In this document: piece by piece, positions 42,792-49,758 of the stretch
How positions within the stretch are numbered: position 1 is the first letter of the stretch
How the letters are laid out: every line of letters starts with the position of its first letter
NCBI GenBank assembly: GCA_035650215.1
Contig: DASRIC010000040.1
Location: 49,352 to 113,351, forward strand
Direction of reading: 5' to 3'
Length of the DNA stretch: 64,000 bases
Source of the DNA: JACVRW01 sp035650215
GTDB lineage: Bacteria > Actinomycetota > Thermoleophilia > Solirubrobacterales > Thermoleophilaceae
Notes under the pieces: generated by a model
Databases searched by the model: none
Told to the model about the DNA's origin: nothing
Seen by the model: only the letters and a program-made list of their open reading frames with translations
Made by a program: the position numbers and the translations under genes

Positions 42792-43460
42792 ATGACCATC
42801 ATCCGCAGACACCTCGGCTCGCCGGCGATGATCGTGGCCTGTGTGTCGCTCGTAGTCGCGCTCGGCGGAGTCAGCTACGCCGCCGGCGTGCTACCGCAGA
42901 ACTCGGTCGGCACGGCCCAGCTGAAGAAGAAGGCTGTCACCGGCGCGAAGCTCAAGAACAACGCCGTCACCGGGGCCAAGGTGAAGAACCGGACCCTGAT
43001 GGCCGCCGACTTCAAGGCGGGCCAGCTCACCGCGGGCCCGCAGGGGCCGAAGGGCGACCCCGGGCTACCGGGGGAGAAGGGTGAACCTGGGCGCTCGGCG
43101 CTGAGCTCGCTGCAGCCAGGGGAGACGGTCCGTGGCGTGATCGTCGTCGACGACCACGCGACGGGGGCGGGCGAGAACTTCGCTGCCAGCGCCTCTCTGC
43201 CAGTTCCCGCGTCCACCCCGCTCTCCGCGAGCAACGTCGACATCGACGGCATCGAGGAAGTGGGGAACCGCTGCACCGGCACATTGGACCAACCGACCGC
43301 ACCTGCGGGGGTCGTCTGCATCTATGCGCCTGGACCCCTGAACACGGCGACCACCCACGCGTCGGCGCTCAACCGCTTCGGCATCTTTGTGCGCATCACC
43401 TCCGCTGCGGCGGGGGACATCGACCTGTACGGGACCTGGGCCTACACCGAGCCCAACTGA
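42792..43460 (+). CDS. secreted protein with short collagen-like tract (paralogue of the 18434 gene)
   Basis: A 222-residue exported protein. Its signal or anchor segment is MIVACVSLVVALGGVSYAA. A repeat block SVGTAQLKKKAVTGAKLKNN / AVTGAKVKNRTLMAADFKAG follows, then a Gly-X-Y tract (GPQGPKGDPGLPGEKGEPG). The ~120-residue C-terminal domain has two cysteines (NRCTGTL, GVVCIYAP). The N-terminal half parallels the 18434 protein step by step while the C-terminal halves differ, suggesting a shared surface-export and assembly module carrying variable domains. About 265 bp upstream show no gene. Confidence 0.78.
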   Translation: MTIIRRHLGSPAMIVACVSLVVALGGVSYAAGVLPQNSVGTAQLKKKAVTGAKLKNNAVTGAKVKNRTLMAADFKAGQLTAGPQGPKGDPGLPGEKGEPGRSALSSLQPGETVRGVIVVDDHATGAGENFAASASLPVPASTPLSASNVDIDGIEEVGNRCTGTLDQPTAPAGVVCIYAPGPLNTATTHASALNRFGIFVRITSAAAGDIDLYGTWAYTEPN

Positions 43461-43891
43461 CCCCGAGTTTCCCGAGACTTGGGAGACCGGTAGAGGGTTG
43501 GAGTCGGACGATTACACCGCGAGCTCTCGATTACCTGGCTGGCACCGCAGCGGTAGGGGGCGGCTCGCCGTGGTGCTTAGCGGCGCGGGCGACGCGAGGG
43601 CCCGGCTCCGGCCGGGCCTTTCGCCATACCGCATTCCCAACCCGCCCGACGCTGCAGGACGCTCGCCGAGGCAGTTAGTGCAAACCATCAGCGCAGGACC
43701 ACCGTGGGCGCTGCGGCGCCACCCGAAGGTTTCGACTCGGAAGGCCGAATGTCCGCTATCGACGTGCGCGGGCATGGAGCGTCACTCGCTCGCCGCGCTG
43801 CTGGTACATAGACAAGAGCGAGAGCGCGACTCGCCATGACGCTGAAGACCGAGATGGACGAATAGCAGTCGCCGCGGGCCGGAGCTCCCAC
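43461..43891. other. 431-bp gene-free stretch
   Basis: Between the collagen-like stop and the convergent SGNH stop I see no coding sequence with codon use like its neighbours. The only structure is the hairpin at 43599-43618, listed separately. The rest shows no repeats, tRNA or promoter-like pattern that I can support. Confidence 0.5.
43599..43618 (+). terminator. GC-rich hairpin followed by TTTC
   Basis: GGCCCGGC and GCCGGGCC form an 8-bp perfect stem with a TCCG loop, extended by AGG/CCT around a bulged G, then TTTCGCC. It lies ~140 bp after the collagen-like stop and could end that transcript. The long distance lowers confidence. Confidence 0.4.
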
Positions 43892-44560
43892 CTACCCCGC
43901 CCGCGCGGCCTCAGGCTCGGGGTCTGGGGCGGCCGTGGGCAGCTCCCAGGTGTACGCGCGGCGCAGCAGCCGGGCCAGCGCGCGGGCGCCGCGCGGCTGC
44001 AGGTGCAGCCCGTCGCTCCAGAACCAGTTCCAGTGACCGGCCGAGTAGGCCACCCAGTCGAGCACCTTGACCCGTCGCGGCCAGCGCCGTCCCGCCGCGC
44101 GCATCACCGCCTGGTCGGAGCTCGCCACGCCGCCCACCTCCCGGGGCGTCACGAGGCCGAGCACCCGCTCCGGTCCCAGGGTCCGGAGGGCGGAGCGAAT
44201 CTGGACGAGCGTGACCGTCCAGTTGGTCCCGAGCGCCACCACCACGACGTCCGGAAGCGAGCTCCTGCGGGCGCGAAGCACCGAGATGCCCTCGCTGAAC
44301 TGGCGGCAGCCGCGCACGTCGACCTCGAAGCCCGAGCCGCGCAACTGTCCCACGGCGCCGAGCATGATCGAGTCGCCGACGGCGAAGGGGGGCGGGCCCG
44401 GGGCTCGATCGGCGGTCGGCAGGTAGTGCTGCACCCCGCCGCAGCCGGCGGCCGCCGCGGGCGCGGCCTCCGCCGCCCCGCCCGCCGCGAGCGGGGCGGC
44501 CAGGACGAGCGCGCCTAGTATCGCCGTCCGCAGTGGTCTTCCCGTCCTACGAGTTCGCAT
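43892..44560 (-). CDS. secreted SGNH/GDSL hydrolase family protein
   Basis: A 222-residue exported protein with a signal peptide (TAILGALVLAAPLAAGGAAE). SGNH blocks are FAVGDSIMLGAVGQL (Ser), VVVALGTNWTVTLVQ (Asn) and WSDGLHLQPRGARALA (Asp, His). It resembles the SGNH domain found at the C-terminus of OafA-type acyltransferases, here as a free secreted protein. Its start is divergent from the MBOAT gene and overlaps it by 28 bp: no usable in-frame start lies downstream. Acyl transfer to, or removal from, cell-surface glycan is the likely role. Confidence 0.8.
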   Translation of the reverse strand: MRTRRTGRPLRTAILGALVLAAPLAAGGAAEAAPAAAAGCGGVQHYLPTADRAPGPPPFAVGDSIMLGAVGQLRGSGFEVDVRGCRQFSEGISVLRARRSSLPDVVVVALGTNWTVTLVQIRSALRTLGPERVLGLVTPREVGGVASSDQAVMRAAGRRWPRRVKVLDWVAYSAGHWNWFWSDGLHLQPRGARALARLLRRAYTWELPTAAPDPEPEAARAG

Positions 44561-45930
44561 TCTTCTTTCCGGTGGTGCTCGCCCTTTCGTGGGCGCTGAT
44601 GCCCCGTCCTCACCTCTGGAAGCCGTTCGTCCTCATCGCGAGCTACATCTTCTACTCGGCGGCGAGCGCCGGCTACGCCCTGCTGCTGGCGGGCGTGACG
44701 CTCGCGAACCAACTGGGCGCCGTGCTGATCTCCCGAGCGGCCAGCGAGCGCGCCAAGAAGCAAATCATGGCCGCGACAGTAGCGGTCGACCTCGGGGTGC
44801 TCGGGCTGTTCAAGTACTACGGCTTCTTCGTGGGCGAGATCGGGAGCTTCCTCGACTCGATCGGCCTCGGCATGCCGCTCCCGCTGCTGACGCTCGCGCT
44901 CCCCATCGGGCTCAGCTTCATCACCTTCCAGGCGATCTCCTACGTGGTCGACGTGAAGCGCGGCCTGCTCGAGCCGGCCTCGACGCTCGACTTCGCGCTC
45001 TACCTGTCCTTCTTCCCCCACGTGGTGGCGGGTCCGATCGTGCGCGCCCGGGAGTTCATCCCGCAGCTCGCCAAGCCGCGCAACCCGCGGGACGTGGCCG
45101 TGGGAGCGGGCGTGGTGCTCATCGCGATCGGGCTCGTGAAGAAGGTGGCGATCGCCGACTACCTCGCCCGCGAGGTCGTGGACCCGGTGTTCGGCGTGCC
45201 CGAGGCGTACGCGGCGCCGGACGTGGCGCTCGCCGCCTATGCCTACGCGGCTCAGATCTACTGCGACTTCTCCGGCTACACCGACATCGCGATCGGTGTG
45301 GCGCTGCTGATGGGGTTCGTCTTCCCCCAGAACTTCAACTGCCCCTACCGGGCGCTCAGCTTCCGCGACTTCTGGCGGCGCTGGCACATGACGCTGTCGC
45401 GCTTCCTGCGCGACTTCCTCTACATCCCGCTGGGCGGCAGCCGCAAGGGCAAGTGGAAGACCTACCGCAACCTGATGATCACGATGGTGCTGGGCGGGCT
45501 CTGGCACGGCGCGGCCTGGGGGTTCGTGCTCTGGGGCACGCTGCACGGGGTGTGCCTTGCGGTGGAGCACGCCCTGCGCGACCGCGGCGTGCGGCGGCCG
45601 CCCGCGTGGGTGGCCTGGCTGATCGTGTTCAACATCGTGGTGTTCGGCTGGATCCTGTTCCGGGCCGAGAGCCTCGAGCTGGCCGCCGTCTTCATCGGCC
45701 AGCTTGCCGACCCCGGCCCGGCCACGCTCTGGACCCCCGTGACGGTCGGGGCGATCGTGGTGGTGGTCGGCTTCCAGCTGCTGCCGCCCGACCCCCTCGA
45801 CCGGCTGCGCGAGCGGCTGGCCGGCCTGCCCGCGCCCGCGCTCGGCACGGCGCTGGCGATCGTGATCGCGCTGGTGGGCGCTACCGTGCCGAGCCAGGGC
45901 GTGCCCCCCTTCATCTACTTCCAGTTTTGA
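44533..45930 (+). CDS. MBOAT family membrane O-acyltransferase (AlgI-like)
   Basis: A 465-residue multi-pass protein with ~10 membrane helices. The AlgI-type hallmarks are FPSYEFAFFFPVVLALSWAL at the start, LPIGLSFITFQAISYVVDV, HVVAGPIVRAREFIPQL, FWRRWHMTLSRFLRDFLYIP and the catalytic-His motif GGLWHGAAW (His325). MBOATs of this class move acyl groups across the membrane for O-acetylation of exported polysaccharide, working with a secreted SGNH partner. That partner follows immediately, its TTG start overlapping this stop. Confidence 0.9.
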   Translation: MVFPSYEFAFFFPVVLALSWALMPRPHLWKPFVLIASYIFYSAASAGYALLLAGVTLANQLGAVLISRAASERAKKQIMAATVAVDLGVLGLFKYYGFFVGEIGSFLDSIGLGMPLPLLTLALPIGLSFITFQAISYVVDVKRGLLEPASTLDFALYLSFFPHVVAGPIVRAREFIPQLAKPRNPRDVAVGAGVVLIAIGLVKKVAIADYLAREVVDPVFGVPEAYAAPDVALAAYAYAAQIYCDFSGYTDIAIGVALLMGFVFPQNFNCPYRALSFRDFWRRWHMTLSRFLRDFLYIPLGGSRKGKWKTYRNLMITMVLGGLWHGAAWGFVLWGTLHGVCLAVEHALRDRGVRRPPAWVAWLIVFNIVVFGWILFRAESLELAAVFIGQLADPGPATLWTPVTVGAIVVVVGFQLLPPDPLDRLRERLAGLPAPALGTALAIVIALVGATVPSQGVPPFIYFQF

Positions 45931-46955
45931 CCGAGCCCTACTACCCCTCGAGCCCCGAGCCGCCCGTGCCGCCCACCCCGAAGGGGGCCCGGCTCACCGC
46001 TCGCCACGCGCTCGTGGTGGTGTTCCTCGCGGTGATCCTGCTGGTGCTGTTCGAGGGCTCGTCGATCCGCGACGCGGGCGAGGAGATGGACCCGGGCGTC
46101 GCGCGCGAGCTCACGCTGGCGATCGGCAAGCCGGCGGGCTTCGTCTCGGACCGGCTGCCGTTCGACGATTGGACCGACGACGCGCTCGCCTTCCTCGAGG
46201 ACGACGGCGTGGGCGAGGCCGGCAGCTTCGAGCAGGCCGGCTCGGGCAGCGCCGGCCGAGGCGTGCCGGCAGTGCCTCCCTCCTCGTTCGATCCGGCGGA
46301 GCTCGGCGGCCAGGTGGCTTCCGCGGGCGAGCTCGGCACGCTGCTCGTCACGGGCGACTCGCTGTCGATGCCGCTCGACATCGAGCTGGCGCGGCGGCTG
46401 AGCGACACCGACGTCGACGTCGAGCGCGACCCCCACGTCGGCACCGGCATCTCGAAGACGGGGCTGGTGGACTGGGGGCGCCTGTCCACCGAGCAGGTGG
46501 GCGAGCTCGCGCCCGAGGCCGTTGTGGTGTTCATCGGGGCGAACGAGGGGTTCGACCTGCCCGGCCGGGGCGGCGAGCAGATCAAGTGCTGTGGGCCCGA
46601 CTGGGCCGCCGAGTTCGCCTACCGCGTGCGCCGCATGATGAACACCTACCGGCGCGGCGGCCGCGCGCGCGTGTACTGGCTCACGCTGCCGGCCCCGCGG
46701 GACGGCGACCGGCAGGAGATCGCCCGCTCGGTGAACGCCGCCATCGAGGTGGCCGCACAGCCCTACCGCGCCCATGTGCGCGTGCTCGACATGGGCGAAC
46801 TGTTCACCCCCGGCGGCCGCTACCGCGACGCCATGACGGTCGACGGGCGCCGCCAGATCGTGCGCGAGCCCGACGGGATCCACCTGAACGGTCGCGGCTC
46901 GGAGCTGGCGGCCGACACCGTGCTCGAGGCCGTGCGCCAGGACTTCCCCGAATAG
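45927..46955 (+). CDS. membrane-anchored SGNH hydrolase, DUF459-type, partner of the MBOAT
   Basis: A 342-residue protein with a single N-terminal membrane anchor (HALVVVFLAVILLVLFEGSS). A ~90-residue linker follows, then an SGNH domain: LLVTGDSLSMPLDIELA, VVVFIGANEGFDLPG and EPDGIHLNGRGSELA. It shares the Cys-Cys segment and several stretches (RRMM.TY.RGGR.RVYWL) with the protein at 32031. The TTG start overlaps the MBOAT stop, indicating coupled translation. In PatA-PatB and AlgI-AlgX/J pairs the SGNH protein attaches the acyl group outside the membrane; the same division of labour is likely here. Confidence 0.82.
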   Translation: MTEPYYPSSPEPPVPPTPKGARLTARHALVVVFLAVILLVLFEGSSIRDAGEEMDPGVARELTLAIGKPAGFVSDRLPFDDWTDDALAFLEDDGVGEAGSFEQAGSGSAGRGVPAVPPSSFDPAELGGQVASAGELGTLLVTGDSLSMPLDIELARRLSDTDVDVERDPHVGTGISKTGLVDWGRLSTEQVGELAPEAVVVFIGANEGFDLPGRGGEQIKCCGPDWAAEFAYRVRRMMNTYRRGGRARVYWLTLPAPRDGDRQEIARSVNAAIEVAAQPYRAHVRVLDMGELFTPGGRYRDAMTVDGRRQIVREPDGIHLNGRGSELAADTVLEAVRQDFPE

Positions 46956-47025
46956 CGCGCCGAGGACCCCGAATGGGTCTATGGTTGCCGGGCCACCACA
47001 GTCAAGTCCCGGAGGTCCCCCGCCC

Positions 47026-47391
47026 ATGCTCTGCCTGATCCGGCGCGCCGCGCCCGTCGCCCTGCTCACCGTCGCCCTCGCCGTGCCCTCGAGCGCGGCG
47101 GCCGACCCCGGCGCCGTGGCCTCCAAGTCCTGTGACGTGGGCAACAGCCGCAGCTACGGCACCACCTACGTGGTCTCGATCTACGCCCGCAACATCTCCT
47201 GCACGCGCGCCCGCGGCGTGGTGCGGGGCTTCCACGCGTGCCGGCCCGGCAAGCGCGGCCGCTGCTCGCGCTTCAGCGGCTGGCGCTGCAGCGAGTACCG
47301 CTTCAACGTCTCGCGCCAGTCGTACGACAGCCGCGTGCGCTGCTCGAAGGGCTCCCGGGTCGTGAAGCACAGGTACACGCAGTTCCTCTAG
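47026..47391 (+). CDS. small secreted Cys/Arg-rich protein
   Basis: A 121-residue exported protein with a signal peptide (PVALLTVALAVPSSAAA). The basic mature part has six cysteines (SCDVGNSRSYG, ISCTRARGV, HACRPGKRGRCSRFSGWRCS, VRCSKGSR). GGAGGT nine bases before the ATG supports the start. No enzymatic motif is visible; the cysteine spacing suggests disulfides. I do not recognise the family. Confidence 0.65.
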   Translation: MLCLIRRAAPVALLTVALAVPSSAAADPGAVASKSCDVGNSRSYGTTYVVSIYARNISCTRARGVVRGFHACRPGKRGRCSRFSGWRCSEYRFNVSRQSYDSRVRCSKGSRVVKHRYTQFL

Positions 47392-47437
47392 GGGCGCCGC
47401 GGCGGCCGAGGCCCCACGCCTCGCGCCCCGCCGCGCC

Positions 47438-47485
47438 ATGAACGTCCCGGAGTAGCTGCCATAGCGACCAGTCCGGGACGTTCAT
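47438..47485. repeat. 14-bp perfect inverted repeat with 20-nt loop between convergent genes
   Basis: ATGAACGTCCCGGA (47438-47451) and TCCGGGACGTTCAT (47472-47485) are exact inverse complements around a 20-nt loop. The element lies between the convergent stops of the small secreted-protein gene and ychF. There is no U-tract on either side. It could serve as a bidirectional terminator, but its length and its clean start and end look more like a dispersed palindromic (REP/MITE-like) unit. Confidence 0.55.
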
Positions 47486-47513
47486 CGGGCGTCGAGCAGC
47501 AGCGCCTCGCCGC

Positions 47514-48596
47514 TCACGGCGTGAAGCGGAAGGTGGCCACGTCGCCGTCGCGGATCAGGTAGTCGCGGCCCTCGATCCGCTGCAGCGCGCGCTCGCGGGC
47601 CTGGGCGTAGCCGCCCGCCTCAACGAGCGCCTCCCAGGGGGTGATCTCGGCCGCCACGAAGCCCCGCTCCATGTCGCTGTGCACGGCTCCGGCCGCCCGC
47701 CGCGCGGGCGTGCCGCGCTTGATCGCCCGGGCGCGAGCCTCGGCGCCCTGGCCCGCGGTGAAGAACTGCACCAGGTCGAGCAGCGCGAACGCCTCGCGCA
47801 CGACCGTCGCGAGGCCCGACTCCTCCACCCCGAGCTCGGTGCGCATCGCTGCCGCCTCGTCGTCGTCCAGCTCAGCCAGCTCGGAGTCGAGCCGCGCGCT
47901 GACCGCGGCCGCGCGGGCGGCGCGCCCCTCGGCGTGGGCGGCGAGCTCGGGCGGCGGCTCGAGCGGCTCTCCCTCCGCCACGTTCGCCACGTAGAGCACG
48001 GGCTTGGAGGTGAGGGCCGAAAGCCGCACCGCGGCCCCCGGCGCGGCGTCCGGCGCGGGCACGCTCCGCACGGCGCGGCCCTCGCGCAGCGCCTCGACCA
48101 CGTCGCGCAGCCAGCGCTCCTCGGCGACCGCCACCTTGTCGAGCGACTTTGCCTGCTTGGACACGCGCTCGAGCCGGCGCTCGGCCTGCTCGAGGTCCGC
48201 GAACAGGAGCTCCGTCTCGATCGTCTCAACATCGGCCAGCGGATCGACGCGGCCCTCCGGATGGACCACGCGCGGGTCGTCGTGCACGCGCACGACGTGG
48301 AGGATCGCGACGGTCTCGCGGATGTTGGCCAGGAACTTGTTCCCGAGCCCCTCGCCCTCGTGGGCGCCGCGCACCAGGCCGGCGATGTCGTGGAACTCGA
48401 TCGTCTCGTGCACCACCGGGCTCGCCCCGACGGTCGCGGCCACGCGCTCAAGCCGCTCGTCCGGCACCGGCACGACGGCCACGTTGGGCTCGACGGTGGT
48501 GAACGGGTAGTTGGCCGCTTGCGCGCCGGCGCGCGTGAGCGCGTTGAAGAGCGACGACTTGCCCGCGTTGGGCATGCCGACGATCCCGATCTTCAT
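47514..48596 (-). CDS. ychF: redox-regulated ATPase/GTPase YchF (OLA1 family)
   Basis: A 360-residue P-loop protein. It contains KIGIVGMPNAGKSSLFNAL (Walker A), NYPFTTVEPNVAVVPVPDER, FHDIAGLVRGAHEGEGLGNK (G3) and a C-terminal TGS domain (TAGQGAEARARAIKRGTPAR, HSDMERGFVAAEI, RDYLIRDGDVATFRF). YchF binds ribosomes and hydrolyses ATP. All family features are intact. Its ATG overlaps the stop of the PAP2 gene by four bases; it is the last gene in a run of eight. Confidence 0.93.
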   Translation of the reverse strand: MKIGIVGMPNAGKSSLFNALTRAGAQAANYPFTTVEPNVAVVPVPDERLERVAATVGASPVVHETIEFHDIAGLVRGAHEGEGLGNKFLANIRETVAILHVVRVHDDPRVVHPEGRVDPLADVETIETELLFADLEQAERRLERVSKQAKSLDKVAVAEERWLRDVVEALREGRAVRSVPAPDAAPGAAVRLSALTSKPVLYVANVAEGEPLEPPPELAAHAEGRAARAAAVSARLDSELAELDDDEAAAMRTELGVEESGLATVVREAFALLDLVQFFTAGQGAEARARAIKRGTPARRAAGAVHSDMERGFVAAEITPWEALVEAGGYAQARERALQRIEGRDYLIRDGDVATFRFTP

Positions 48597-49102
48597 CGCG
48601 TGAGGAGCCGCGCCACGGCGTCCCCGAGGAGCGCGCCCGCGAGGATGTCGGACGGGTAGTGCACGCCGAGGTAGGGACGCGAGAGCGCCATCGCGCAGGC
48701 GAGCGCGTAGAGCGGCGGCGCCGGGAGGACCTCGGACAGCGCCCGGGCCCCCGCGAACGAGGTCGACGAGTGCGCCGACGGGTACGAGCGCCCCGACAGC
48801 ACCGGCACGAGCGCCGGCAGCTCCTCCTCGAGCACGGGCCGCGCCCGCCCCACGGCCTGCTTCAGCGCGGTGTTGACCGCCAGCGTGGCCAGCACGATCA
48901 GCATCGTGCGCGTATAGCCGTGCCGCTTCGAGGCGTGCGCCGCCACCCCGGCGGCCGCGATGCCATGCCAGATCAGGCCGTTCTCGCCCGACTGGGCGAG
49001 GCGGATCACTGCCAGCTCGACCGGCGCCGAGTGGCCGCGCGTGCGCAGGAGGCGCAGCAGCTTCACGTCGAGCGCCCGCAGCGCCCGCCAGAGGTCGGCC
49101 AC
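48593..49102 (-). CDS. PAP2 family membrane phosphatase
   Basis: A 169-residue membrane protein with the PAP2 phosphatase motifs in order: KQAVGRARPVLEEE (KxxxxxxRP), SYPSAHSSTSFAGA (PSxH) and SRPYLGVHYPSDILAG (SRxxxxxHxxxD). Members dephosphorylate lipid phosphates such as undecaprenyl or phosphatidyl phosphates. About four hydrophobic segments are visible. It overlaps the ychF start by four bases and follows the small DUF3107-like gene after 19 bp. Confidence 0.87.
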   Translation of the reverse strand: MADLWRALRALDVKLLRLLRTRGHSAPVELAVIRLAQSGENGLIWHGIAAAGVAAHASKRHGYTRTMLIVLATLAVNTALKQAVGRARPVLEEELPALVPVLSGRSYPSAHSSTSFAGARALSEVLPAPPLYALACAMALSRPYLGVHYPSDILAGALLGDAVARLLTR

Positions 49103-49121
49103 CGGCCGGGCGCCTTCCGGG

Positions 49122-49343
49122 CTAGAAGCCGACGCGCTGGTCCTCGGTGTCGAGCCGGACGTAGACCACCTGCGAGAGGTCGACCACGATCTGGGAATCG
49201 AGGGTCTCCAGCGCGTGCCAGCGCTCCGCCCGCTCGTCGGTCAGGGCCTTTCGAAGGCCGTCGTAGCTGGCCTGCTTCAGCCGCGCGGGCAGCACCTGGC
49301 CACCCTGGAAGCCGATGTCGATCCGTTTCGTCTCGTCTGCCAT
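49122..49343 (-). CDS. small DUF3107-like protein
   Basis: A 73-residue protein, MADETKRIDIGFQGGQVLPA then LDLSQVVYVRLDTEDQRVGF-like ending. The pattern of an initial strand with IDIGFQGG and a closing V(V)YVRL...RVGF resembles DUF3107, a short ATP-binding-like family in Actinobacteria, but the match is weak. Its ATG shares a base with the mce stop (TGATG), so it is co-translated with the epimerase gene. Confidence 0.55.
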   Translation of the reverse strand: MADETKRIDIGFQGGQVLPARLKQASYDGLRKALTDERAERWHALETLDSQIVVDLSQVVYVRLDTEDQRVGF

Positions 49344-49747
49344 CAGTGCGCTGCCTCCACAAGCTCGGTGAGTACCCCGCCGGTCGACTTCGGGTGCACG
49401 AACGCCACGCGGCTCGACCTGATTCCCGTGCGGGGGCGTTGGTCGATCAGGCGCAGGCCGGCCGCGCGGACCGCGTCGAGGGCGGCCTCGATGTCGTCGG
49501 TGCCGTAGGCCACGTGGTGCAGGCCGGGCCCTCCCCTTTCGAGGAAGCGGCCGACCGCCGTGTCGGGTCCGAGCGGCCACAGCAGCTCCACGTGGCTCTC
49601 GCCGACGCCCATGAGCACGGCCTCGACGCCCTGCTCCTGCACCGTCTCGCGATGCTGGAGGGGCATGCCGAGGCGCTCGCCGTAGAGCTCGATGGCCTCG
49701 TCGAGGTCCGTCACGGCCACGCCGATGTGATCGATCCGCCCGAACAC
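49343..49747 (-). CDS. mce: methylmalonyl-CoA epimerase
   Basis: A 134-residue VOC protein: IDHIGVAVTDLDEAIELYGE (first metal His), SHVELLWPLGPDTAVGRFLE, PGLHHVAYGTDDIEAALDAV (second His) and VAFVHPKSTGGVLTELVEA (closing Glu). The HPKSTGGVL.EL motif is diagnostic for methylmalonyl-CoA epimerase, which links propionyl-CoA breakdown to succinyl-CoA. No mutase gene is in the window. It follows ftsH after 11 bp. Confidence 0.9.
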   Translation of the reverse strand: MFGRIDHIGVAVTDLDEAIELYGERLGMPLQHRETVQEQGVEAVLMGVGESHVELLWPLGPDTAVGRFLERGGPGLHHVAYGTDDIEAALDAVRAAGLRLIDQRPRTGIRSSRVAFVHPKSTGGVLTELVEAAH

Positions 49748-49758
49748 GGACCGTGAGA

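Noticed and set aside
47438..47485. An integron attC site
   Set aside because: The arms lack the GTTRRRY/RYYYAAC core pairs, and no integrase or cassette structure is nearby.
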